The notes beneath the pieces were generated by a model that saw only the letters and a list, made by a program, of their open reading frames with translations, was not told the origin of the DNA and searched no databases. Both the position numbers and the translations under genes were made by a program. A stretch of 12,978 nucleotides of DNA, taken from NCBI GenBank assembly GCA_023487865.1, contig JAMDBG010000053.1, positions 5,065 to 18,042 on the forward strand, read 5' to 3'. This stretch comes from Deltaproteobacteria bacterium (GTDB taxonomy: Bacteria; Desulfobacterota; Syntrophia; Syntrophales; UBA5619). This document shows, one piece after another, positions 1-6,427 of the stretch (within the stretch, counting starts at the first letter, position 1; each line of letters opens with the position of its first letter).

Positions 1-40
1 ACGATGGTATCTGACCTTGACCACCCGCTCCCGTCTGGAG

Positions 41-92
41 AAAAAGCCTGCGCCCTTCGCTGGAGGACGCGGATTTTGGGCGTCCGGCCAGC
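41..92 (-). terminator. Hairpin downstream of the DUF305 gene, possible terminator
   Basis: On the minus strand an imperfect stem forms between 88-92/59-63 (GCTGG/CCAGC) and 80-85/65-70 (GGACGC/GCGTCC), with a 9-nt loop and a small 1x2 internal loop. A run of five T follows (45-41), but 13 nt beyond the stem, so it is not a textbook intrinsic terminator. Its place just after the last minus-strand gene of the left cluster fits a transcript end. The rest of 1-136 shows no convincing gene. Confidence 0.35.
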
Positions 93-136
93 CTTCGACC
101 GAGATGAAGGATCCGTTGCTCCGGTACAATCGATTG

Positions 137-574
137 CTACTTCGCGCCGGGAGTTGCAGTTCCCCTCGTGCCGCCGAGTGCCGGAAAGCCGCCCGGCTCC
201 GGATCAGGCTTCTTGCGGAGAATCTCGAGGCGACGTCTCATGGACTCGATCTCGGTCTGCTGGCCAGCGATGATCTCCTCGGCAAACTTGCGCGTGAGCG
301 GGTCACGGCCGTAAATGAGCACGAGCCGGGCCATTTCCACGGCCCCCTGGTGGTGCGGGATCATCATGGCCAGAAAATCCACATCAGGATCGCCGGTGTA
401 GCCCGGGGCGTGCATGTCGTCCATCATCTTTTTCATGCTCGCGTCCATCCCCTGCCTGAAGCCGGTGAATTCCGAGCCAGACCCCGCCGACGGCACGCCG
501 TGCTGATGACGCTCCTGCGCGTTGACGGAAAATGACAGAAGGATGAATGCCGTCAAAAAGAGGGTAACTCGCAT
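137..574 (-). CDS. Secreted DUF305 (CopM-like) protein
   Basis: A 145-residue protein with a Sec signal peptide (hydrophobic residues about 3-18, likely cut after VNA at about 19), so it should act in the periplasm. The mature part carries the DUF305 signature MMIPHHQGAVEMA at residues 70-82. Before it is a Met-rich stretch with M43, M47, M50, M51, M54 and H55, and His residues lie near the mature N-terminus (H23, H25). Family knowledge: DUF305 proteins are four-helix ferritin-like proteins, and some (CopM type) bind copper or silver. Metal binding here is inference from the Met/His pattern. The start follows a GGAGGC ribosome binding site and lies only 9 nt after the stop of the upstream propeller gene, so the two are almost certainly co-transcribed. 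The Pro/Gly-rich tail (about 123-145) looks disordered. Confidence 0.88.
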   Translation of the reverse strand: MRVTLFLTAFILLSFSVNAQERHQHGVPSAGSGSEFTGFRQGMDASMKKMMDDMHAPGYTGDPDVDFLAMMIPHHQGAVEMARLVLIYGRDPLTRKFAEEIIAGQQTEIESMRRRLEILRKKPDPEPGGFPALGGTRGTATPGAK

Positions 575-583
575 GTCTGCCTC

Positions 584-1963
584 CTATGCAGTCTGCCCCT
601 TGTAACCGGGCCGGACATAGACAAGGTTGATGCTCTTCTTGTTCCGCAGTTCACCGGATGGAAGCGCAAGACCGCCGAGAGGAATTTGGGTGATGAACTT
701 CGGGGCGAAAGGATCGGACACATCGAAAGCGCTTGCCACGGTTTGACCTGCACCCGACGTACCCGGCAGTTCGTCCTGCTCGTGCGAAACGTACAGAAGG
801 GTCCCCGTGGGGTTCGTCCATAGGCCGTGCGCCTCCCGTCCGTGGGTGAAAAAGCTCCCTGCGATCCTGCGGTGACCCGGAGACGCATTGCGGTCGATGA
901 TCGCGATCCGGCTCGATGCAGCGCCACCGGGACCGCCGTCGTCCACGCGCGCCTGGCTCACATACACCGCCTTGCCTTTCGTGTTCTCCACAAACTCGAG
1001 ATGATTGGGCCGGGCCATGCTGCCGAGCGTGACCGTGTCGACCACCCCGAAAGGATCGGTCGCGGAACGCGCGGAGACACCGTCTGCCAACTTATGCGAA
1101 AACCAGACTTCCCTCCCGTCCGGCGAGGTCTTGAGAAACGGCGTGAACCCTGGTTTGTCCTGGCCGCTGATGTCAAGCGTCATGAGCCGTTCCGGGTGGG
1201 AAAAACCGCGCCCGTCCGGATTCACACTCAACACATCAACCTTCGGGACCTTCTGGCTCGCAACGAACGCGAGCGTTCCGGCGGCATTGAACCAGACCTG
1301 CGACGGTCCGTTCACCGTGCCGATAAACGCACGCACCGCCTTTGCATCTAGGCCGCCTGCCTGTTTGACCGCCGCCTCGACGTCGAGAACGGCAATCCGG
1401 TCCTCGCCCCGCACGGCGACCCACAGCTCTCTGCCGTTGCGGGTAAAAGTGGGCTCGTGCGGTTCACGTCCAACCAGGATACCGCTGGAGATCCTCTCCG
1501 GATTTGTCGTTGCAGAGGCAAAGGGATTCGGTACGTTGCCTATCACCTTTTTATTCACTGCGTCGATGAGGTAAACGTTGCTCGACCCGCGGCCGCTCGT
1601 GGCAAGCATTGTTCCATCGGGTGAAGGCACCACGCCGTGCGCGTTGATGCAACCATGATACAGCGGTTTATGGATCATCGCCGGATGGGTCGGTATTGCG
1701 CCTCCCGTGACGAACCTGAACGGCGGTCTGGGATCTTCATCAAAACTCGTCAGGTTGATCGTCGCCTCGACGGTATTGGTCCGAGGATTGATGACCGTGA
1801 TGGTGTTCGAATCCTCATTTGCAATGAACACGCGGTCCCGCGCGTCAATATCGGGAATACTTGCGGCCCATGCTCCAGTAAACAGGCCGGGATAACCGCC
1901 GGCAATCATTGCGATGCCTGTCAGCTTCAGGAAATCCCGCCTCGTCGTATTGATCTCGCTCAT
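584..1963 (-). CDS. Tat-exported YVTN/YncE-like beta-propeller protein
   Basis: A 459-residue protein. Residues 6-13 (TTRRDFLK) form a near-perfect twin-arginine signal, followed by a hydrophobic stretch and a likely cleavage after AWA at about 33, so it is exported folded to the periplasm. The rest is built of repeated beta-propeller blades, for example RVFIANEDSNTITVINPRTN, SPDGTMLATSGRG, RNGRELWVAVRGEDRIAVLD and PTGTLLYVSHEQDE. His residues recur just before the blade strands (NAHGVVPSPDG, GREPHEPTF, ARPNHLEF, GREAHGLW), which could line the central funnel. Tat export suggests a cofactor or metal bound in the cytoplasm, but I see no catalytic signature that names a substrate. The start at 1963 is chosen over an in-frame ATG at 1981 because AAGGAGG lies 5 nt upstream of it. 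The DUF305 gene follows after 9 nt. Function unknown. Confidence 0.85.
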   Translation of the reverse strand: MSEINTTRRDFLKLTGIAMIAGGYPGLFTGAWAASIPDIDARDRVFIANEDSNTITVINPRTNTVEATINLTSFDEDPRPPFRFVTGGAIPTHPAMIHKPLYHGCINAHGVVPSPDGTMLATSGRGSSNVYLIDAVNKKVIGNVPNPFASATTNPERISSGILVGREPHEPTFTRNGRELWVAVRGEDRIAVLDVEAAVKQAGGLDAKAVRAFIGTVNGPSQVWFNAAGTLAFVASQKVPKVDVLSVNPDGRGFSHPERLMTLDISGQDKPGFTPFLKTSPDGREVWFSHKLADGVSARSATDPFGVVDTVTLGSMARPNHLEFVENTKGKAVYVSQARVDDGGPGGAASSRIAIIDRNASPGHRRIAGSFFTHGREAHGLWTNPTGTLLYVSHEQDELPGTSGAGQTVASAFDVSDPFAPKFITQIPLGGLALPSGELRNKKSINLVYVRPGYKGQTA

Positions 1964-1968
1964 GGCAG

Positions 1969-1975
1969 CCTCCTT
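1969..1975 (-). promoter_or_regulatory. Ribosome binding site deciding the propeller start
   Basis: AAGGAGG lies on the minus strand, 5 nt before the ATG at 1963-1961. The site lies inside the reading frame that would follow the upstream ATG at 1981, and that upstream ATG has no comparable site. This argues for the shorter protein, which begins directly before the twin-arginine motif. Confidence 0.75.
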
Positions 1976-1983
1976 GTTCATTG

Positions 1984-2013
1984 ATAATACATCGTTTTTC
2001 AGTTGCTTCTCAA
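1984..2013 (-). promoter_or_regulatory. Candidate sigma70 promoter for the propeller-DUF305 pair
   Basis: On the minus strand TTGAGA (2013-2008) and TATTAT (1989-1984) are separated by 18 nt. Each hexamer is one base from consensus. The -35 box contains the dctM stop codon (TGA, 2012-2010). A predicted start near 1977 would give a very short leader that begins at the ribosome binding site. That also fits the downstream start codon at 1963 rather than the ATG at 1981. Seen by eye only. Confidence 0.45.
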
Positions 2014-3287
2014 CGTCCCATAAAAAACTTAGGCAAGAACGTGCTTAACCAGGGAACATACGTGACGATAACCAGCACCACGAGGGAAACGAAAAACGGC
2101 GCCCAGATGGCCCGGCTCAGACGATCGAGGGACAGGCCCGTAGAACCGCAGACCGCAAACAGCACCGCGCCCACCGGCGGTGTGATCAGTCCCAGCACAA
2201 GGTTGAGGCAGATCACGATCCCCATGTGGACCGGATCGATCCCCAGCGAGACGGCAATGGGGGCCAGGACGGGGGTCACGATGACCAGGGCGGGGGCGGT
2301 CTCGATGGGAATCCCGATGAGCAGCAGCAGGATATTGATGAACAACAGGATCAGCCAGGGCGACGTGGTCAGGGTGGAGATCCAGTCGATTAAAAGCTGG
2401 GGGATCTGGTCCACCGCGACGATCCAGGCAAAGGGTTCCGACATGGCAATGAGGAGCATCACCATCCCCGATTCCAGACCGGCCTTCAACAGGACATTGG
2501 GAAGATTCCTGAAATTCAGTCTCCGGTAAACCACAACCCCCACGAAGGTTGAATAAACCACTGCGATACCGGCCGCCTCGGTCGGCGTGAACATGCCGCT
2601 GAGGATTCCGCCCAGGATCAGGAACGGCATGAACAGGGCGGGAAGTGCCTTTACGGCAGCGATGAGGATATCCCTCCAGGGGGCCTTCCCGTCCCGGGGA
2701 TAGTCGCGTTTGACGGCTACGTAGTACATATAGACCATCAATGCAGCGCCCAGAAGGAGACCGGGGAAGACGCCGCCCAGAAACAGCGCACCGATCGAGA
2801 CGTTGGCTGTAACGCCATAGATGATGAAAGGAATACTGGGCGGAATGATGGGGCCCATACAGGCGGCGGTGCAGGTCAGAGCAGCACCCATATCCTCATC
2901 ATAGCCCGCTTTTTTCATCGCCGGGATCATCACCATACCGATGGCCACCGCAGTGGCCACCGCCGCTCCGGAGATCGCCGCAAAAATGGCACAGGCGAGG
3001 ATTGTGGCATGTCCCAGCCCGCCGCGGATGTGACCCAACAGCAGCCGGGCGAAGCGGACCAGGTCCTGCGTGATTCCTCCCTCGTTCATGAGATTTCCCG
3101 CCAGCATGAACAGCGGAATGGCCAGGAGCGGGAAGGTCGCCAGTCCCCCGAAGGTGGTTTGTATGAGTGTCGTGATGGGCATGTTGCCGCTGATCAGGGC
3201 ATAGGCCAGGGAGCAGCCGCCCAGGGCGACGATGATGGGTGCGGAGATGCACAACAGTCCGATGAAGGTGACCAAAAAGACGATCAT
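2010..3287 (-). CDS. dctM: TRAP transporter large permease (DctM family)
   Basis: A 425-residue, almost wholly hydrophobic protein of the usual DctM length, expected to have about 12 membrane helices. It forms the sodium- or proton-coupled transport channel of a tripartite ATP-independent periplasmic (TRAP) transporter. Family-typical stretches are visible: FPLLAIPLFMLAGNLMNEGG near residue 55, the Gly/Ala-rich AAISGAAVATAVAIGMVMIP near 105, MGPIIPPSIPFIIYG near 145, and GLITPPVGAVLF near 380. The start overlaps the dctQ stop as ATGA, and AGGAG lies 7 nt upstream, so translation is coupled to dctQ. With dctQ and the SBP gene dctP upstream, the transporter is complete. larA at the head of the operon suggests a 2-hydroxy-carboxylate as cargo, which is inference. 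Confidence 0.95.
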   Translation of the reverse strand: MIVFLVTFIGLLCISAPIIVALGGCSLAYALISGNMPITTLIQTTFGGLATFPLLAIPLFMLAGNLMNEGGITQDLVRFARLLLGHIRGGLGHATILACAIFAAISGAAVATAVAIGMVMIPAMKKAGYDEDMGAALTCTAACMGPIIPPSIPFIIYGVTANVSIGALFLGGVFPGLLLGAALMVYMYYVAVKRDYPRDGKAPWRDILIAAVKALPALFMPFLILGGILSGMFTPTEAAGIAVVYSTFVGVVVYRRLNFRNLPNVLLKAGLESGMVMLLIAMSEPFAWIVAVDQIPQLLIDWISTLTTSPWLILLFINILLLLIGIPIETAPALVIVTPVLAPIAVSLGIDPVHMGIVICLNLVLGLITPPVGAVLFAVCGSTGLSLDRLSRAIWAPFFVSLVVLVIVTYVPWLSTFLPKFFMGR

Positions 3288-3775
3288 TGGCCTTCTCCTT
3301 TCGGACCCAGACCGAGGAAAATCAGGAATTCCTCCAGCGTGAAAAAGAACATGATAAGAAAGCCCGTCGGAAGCGCAGCGTAGGGAAGGCTCAGCACCAG
3401 ACCGATGGCCGGCGAGGTCTGTTTCAGATTATACAAGGTCTGGAAGAGGCCATAGCCGAACATGGCGCCGAAGAAAAACAGCGCGCAGAGATAGCATACC
3501 AGTTTCAGCGCTTTGGCCGCAGCCGGGGAAACAGAGTCCACCACCGACGTCATGCTGATCATATAACCTTTTTTCAAGCCCACCGCGCCGCCCAGCATCG
3601 AGGCCCAAACGAGGGAGTAGGTCGAGACCTCTCCGGACCAGATGGTCATCTTCTGGAACACGTAGCGTCCGATCACCTCGTAAGGGATGACGGTGGCGAT
3701 GACGGCCATGAACAGAATCGTCCCCCAGCTGCCCACTGTGACCAGCCATCCGTTGAACCGTTGCAGTCCGCGCAT
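3284..3775 (-). CDS. dctQ: TRAP transporter small permease (DctQ family)
   Basis: A 163-residue membrane protein with four predicted helices (about 11-33, 50-66, 88-110 and 124-150), the layout of DctQ. The pattern WSGEVSTYSLVWASMLGGAV near residue 46 is the family's conserved amphipathic/helix-2 region. DctQ pairs with DctM in the inner membrane and helps dock the periplasmic binding protein. I chose the ATG at 3775 because GGGGGAG lies 6 nt upstream. An in-frame TTG at 3826 would add 17 residues lacking any family character and would lie inside a hairpin. The gene overlaps dctM by 4 nt and is separated from dctP by 69 nt containing a terminator-like stem-loop, so it is probably expressed at a lower level than dctP. 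Confidence 0.93.
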   Translation of the reverse strand: MRGLQRFNGWLVTVGSWGTILFMAVIATVIPYEVIGRYVFQKMTIWSGEVSTYSLVWASMLGGAVGLKKGYMISMTSVVDSVSPAAAKALKLVCYLCALFFFGAMFGYGLFQTLYNLKQTSPAIGLVLSLPYAALPTGFLIMFFFTLEEFLIFLGLGPKGEGQ

Positions 3776-3795
3776 GCTCTGCTCCCCCGAACAAC

Positions 3796-3833
3796 AAGAA
3801 AAGGCACCCTTGCCGAATATTCGCAAGGGCGCC
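3796..3833 (-). terminator. Intercistronic hairpin with T-run between dctP and dctQ
   Basis: On the minus strand GGCGCCCTTGC (3833-3823) pairs with GCAAGGGTGCC (3813-3803) over 11 bp with one G-U wobble and a 9-nt loop. TTTTCTT (3802-3796) follows at once. It starts about 12 nt after the dctP stop. The form is that of an intrinsic terminator. Because dctQ and dctM follow on the same strand with no obvious promoter of their own, it is more likely a leaky terminator or an mRNA-stabilising end that raises binding-protein levels over permease levels. Confidence 0.7.
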
Positions 3834-3844
3834 CCGATGATGGA

Positions 3845-4834
3845 TTACTTCGCGTTCATGATGGCATCGATGTCGGCCTTGCTGAACTGGGCGCTGAATT
3901 CACTGTAGATCGGCGCCATGGCCTTCTTGAAGCTGGCTTTGTCCACGTTGCGAGTCACGGTGACCCCGCTCTTGGCCATTTCTTTGAGTTTCGTCTCTTC
4001 GGCATCGCGGTTGATCTTGCGCTGGAACTTGGCCACTTCCAGGGCGGTCTTGAGGAACAGTTGCTGGTCCGCTTTGGGCATGGCATCAAAGGTCTTTTTG
4101 CTCATGAGAAATGGGGAGGGGGAATAGACATGCTCGGTGAGGGAGAAATGCTTCTGCCCGGCATCCCACAGTTTTGAGCTGTAAAAAACGGCAATGGGAT
4201 TTTCCTGGCCGTCGATGACCTTCTGCTGCAACGCCGTGAAGACCTCGCCCCATGCCATGGGTGTGGGGTTCAATCCCGCGGCTTTCCAGGCCGCCAGGTG
4301 CACCTTGTTTTCCATGGTTCGAATTTTCAGCCCCTTGCCGTCCTCGGCCTTCCTGACCGGTCCTTTGGAGTTGGTCAGATGGCGGAATCCGTTTTCCCAG
4401 AAGGCCAGGGCTTTGATGTCGGCCTTTTCGAAGTCCTTGAGCAGTTTTTGCCCGATGGCCCCGTCCAGAACCAGGTCCACATGTTTAAAATCCCTGAAAA
4501 GGAAGGGGAAGTCAAGGATGTTGATCGACGGGCTGAAACCGCCCAGAGGGCCTGTGGAAGTGACCAACAGGTCGATCGCCCCCTGCTGGATCCCCTCGGT
4601 CATTTCGCGCTCCCCTTTACCCAGCTGGTTGCTCGGGTAGAGTTTGATCGTGATACGCCCTTTGCTTCTTTCCTTGATCAGGTCGGCAAACTTCTGCGCC
4701 CCTACCATGTAAGGGTGATCCATACTCTGGGTGGATGCCAGTTTCATCGTGGCCTTGTACTCCGCCGCTGCCGCCGGTCCCGTCCATACGATGGCCATCA
4801 GAACTGCGAGGCCCAACATGAGAACTTTTTTCAT
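3845..4834 (-). CDS. dctP: TRAP transporter substrate-binding protein (DctP family)
   Basis: A 329-residue periplasmic binding protein. It has a clear Sec signal peptide (MKK, hydrophobic core, likely cut in the AAAA run at about 21-24) and the DctP-family fold. Seen in order: STQSMDHPYMVGAQKFADLI (34-53), YPSNQLGKGERE (66-77), DFPFLFRD (108-115), GLKIRTMEN (168-176), TPMAWGEVFTALQQKVIDGQ (191-210) and ENP. R172 aligns with the Arg that binds the substrate carboxylate across the family, so an organic acid ligand is expected. The start codon follows AAGGAGG, which contains the larA stop codon (TAA), and the gap to larA is 12 nt, so the two are one transcript. The exact ligand cannot be read from sequence. 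A 2-hydroxyacid is suggested by larA. Confidence 0.95.
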   Translation of the reverse strand: MKKVLMLGLAVLMAIVWTGPAAAAEYKATMKLASTQSMDHPYMVGAQKFADLIKERSKGRITIKLYPSNQLGKGEREMTEGIQQGAIDLLVTSTGPLGGFSPSINILDFPFLFRDFKHVDLVLDGAIGQKLLKDFEKADIKALAFWENGFRHLTNSKGPVRKAEDGKGLKIRTMENKVHLAAWKAAGLNPTPMAWGEVFTALQQKVIDGQENPIAVFYSSKLWDAGQKHFSLTEHVYSPSPFLMSKKTFDAMPKADQQLFLKTALEVAKFQRKINRDAEETKLKEMAKSGVTVTRNVDKASFKKAMAPIYSEFSAQFSKADIDAIMNAK

Positions 4835-4846
4835 TTTACTTCCTCC

Positions 4847-6181
4847 TTACGTTGTTGAGTGATGTAACAACCTGCCCTGACCTGAGGGCGTTAAAATCGG
4901 CAAGGTATTTGCTCCTTGCGGCATGAGGGTGATTCTCGGCTCCTTCGTCCGGCATGCCTTGCGGGCCAGTTCCAGGGCCTCCTCCATGGTTGATGCGGGT
5001 AACATGTTCGCTTTTCTCACAAGCTCGGCGTTTTGCGGCAGGGTAACCATAATGAACGTCGCCCTGTCCCCGCACTCGATCTCCTTCCAGGCAACCCACC
5101 CCGGAATGGTAAAATCTTCCCTCAGGGCCCTTTCCGTTGCCAATCGGGAAGGGTATTGGAACCACTGCGGGAATTCCGGTGGTTCAAGGATATCCGGGCA
5201 CTCACTGACGATAATCACTGCCCCGCCTTCTTTGACGGCATACGAGGCATTATCCATTGTCTTACCCGTCTGGTAGAGATTGATGTCCTTGGGAAATCCC
5301 CCCGCCGAGGCGATGACGATATCGGCCAGATCCGGAATCTCCACACCGTAGATCTCATCGACCAGTTTCGTCCCTTCCTGCCAGGCGGAGACCCAGTTAC
5401 CGGCGAAAATACCGGCGAACTCCCCTTCGGCATTCGGCACGACATTGACGATAAAGTCCGGCTGAACAAAACCGGCAATTTCCATCATGTCTTCGTGACA
5501 CTCATTGCCCCTGGTTTTACCCGAACCGGCGTTGGGATTTGACCCGGAACCCAGCTCCCGCCCCATGGCCCAGAGATGATTCTGCCGGATGGTATTGATG
5601 GAGCTGAACCCGGGGATGACGCTTTTTCTTCCCCCGCCGTATCCCACCATATAATGATAAATGATGCCGCCGGTGAGAATGATCCGGTCGGCCTCGGCGG
5701 CGATACGATTGATCGATACCTCGGTCCCCCGGCTCGTTTTACCGAGGTAAACCATGTTTTCCAGGTCTCTTGCGTCATGATTGATCACTTTCACCCGCCG
5801 GCAGACCTCTTTGCCGCAGAGCTGTTCCATCTCCGCCTGGGAATTGAGGCGATGGCCGCCCACGACGATCAGGACGGTAATGCGATCTTCAGGCACACCG
5901 GCTTGAGCGATCGTATCGAAAAGGGTAGGCAGGACGAGGTCCATGCGCTGCCAGCTCCGGGTAATATCACTGACGGAAATGGCCACTTTATCCGTGGGAC
6001 GAAGCAGTTCTTTCAGGGGAGGTGAATCGAACGGTCTTTCCAGGGCCGCTCGGATCGCCCCTGATATATCCCGAATAGCAGGGCAATCCTTTCCTGCGAT
6101 TTCCAGAAAAATCTGCTCTTCGGGAAGGACAAAACGCACCTCGCCCTGGCCGTACCTAAGATGAAATTCCTTTTTTCCCAA
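4847..6181 (-). CDS. larA: LarA-family nickel-pincer 2-hydroxyacid racemase/epimerase
   Basis: A 444-residue homologue of nickel-dependent lactate racemase (DUF2088). Counterparts of the known L. plantarum LarA active-site residues can be placed: D72 and R75 in SDITR, H110 in VVGGH, H176 and K186 in GGIIYHYMVGYGGGRKS, H202 in RQNHLW, and Q304/K307 in NLYQTGKT. The acid-base histidines and the lysine that carries the nickel-pincer (NPN) cofactor are therefore present, and activity is likely. Family members racemise or epimerise various 2-hydroxyacids (lactate, malate and others), so the substrate is open. The cofactor makers LarB, LarC and LarE are not in this window. The start is TTG with GAGG 9 nt upstream; no ATG fits the beginning of the domain. 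It heads the TRAP operon, 12 nt before dctP. The C-terminal tail after about 425 is slightly longer than in LarA. Confidence 0.9.
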   Translation of the reverse strand: MGKKEFHLRYGQGEVRFVLPEEQIFLEIAGKDCPAIRDISGAIRAALERPFDSPPLKELLRPTDKVAISVSDITRSWQRMDLVLPTLFDTIAQAGVPEDRITVLIVVGGHRLNSQAEMEQLCGKEVCRRVKVINHDARDLENMVYLGKTSRGTEVSINRIAAEADRIILTGGIIYHYMVGYGGGRKSVIPGFSSINTIRQNHLWAMGRELGSGSNPNAGSGKTRGNECHEDMMEIAGFVQPDFIVNVVPNAEGEFAGIFAGNWVSAWQEGTKLVDEIYGVEIPDLADIVIASAGGFPKDINLYQTGKTMDNASYAVKEGGAVIIVSECPDILEPPEFPQWFQYPSRLATERALREDFTIPGWVAWKEIECGDRATFIMVTLPQNAELVRKANMLPASTMEEALELARKACRTKEPRITLMPQGANTLPILTPSGQGRLLHHSTT

Positions 6182-6204
6182 GACCCCCTGCCTCGTCCGC
6201 CTGT

Positions 6205-6252
6205 AAAAAAGATTCCCGATAACCTGCGTTGCCTGCCCGCGGCAGGTGAATC
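6205..6252 (-). promoter_or_regulatory. Terminator-like leader hairpin upstream of larA, possible attenuator
   Basis: On the minus strand GATTCACCTGC (6252-6242) can pair with GCAGGT (6227-6222) and GAATC (6215-6211), with a 6-nt bulge between the two right-hand arms, followed directly by six T (6210-6205). A tighter competing hairpin, CCTGCC/GGCAGG (6246-6241 with 6237-6232, 3-nt loop), uses the same left arm, so the two folds exclude each other. The element lies between the likely promoter (6345-6318) and the larA start. I recognise no known riboswitch class. A regulatory role is inference. Confidence 0.45.
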
Positions 6253-6317
6253 ATCTCCGTATGGGGGTTACGGGCCCTTAAAGGACCGGCCCCTCCCTGA
6301 TGGATTCAAAGTACTGG

Positions 6318-6345
6318 ATTGTACCCGCCTATGCTGTATTGTCAA
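6318..6345 (-). promoter_or_regulatory. Sigma70-type promoter of the larA-dctPQM operon
   Basis: On the minus strand a perfect TTGACA (6345-6340) is followed after 16 nt by TACAAT (6323-6318), one base from consensus. Transcription would start near 6311, giving a leader of about 130 nt before the larA TTG codon. It lies in the divergent gap between larA and the L,D-transpeptidase gene. I found no equally good promoter facing the other way. Confidence 0.7.
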
Positions 6346-6427
6346 GAAAAAAAGGCCGGAATCCGCTTCCCTGTATGTCCATTTATTCCCCTTGAACCGA
6401 TGATCCGAACATGTTAGGAGAAGCCCT

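Noticed and set aside
17..535. Plus-strand ORF of 172 codons opposite the DUF305 gene
   Set aside because: It mirrors the DUF305 gene, whose minus-strand product has a signal peptide, the MMIPHHQG signature and a ribosome binding site. The plus-strand product has no recognisable character.
6161..6403. Plus-strand ORF of 80 codons in the larA/L,D-transpeptidase gap
   Set aside because: No ribosome binding site, no family resemblance, and it runs over the larA start, promoter and leader hairpins, which explain the sequence better.
6385..6420. TTGAAC before the L,D-transpeptidase gene as a -35 box
   Set aside because: No -10-like hexamer at a suitable distance before the start codon.
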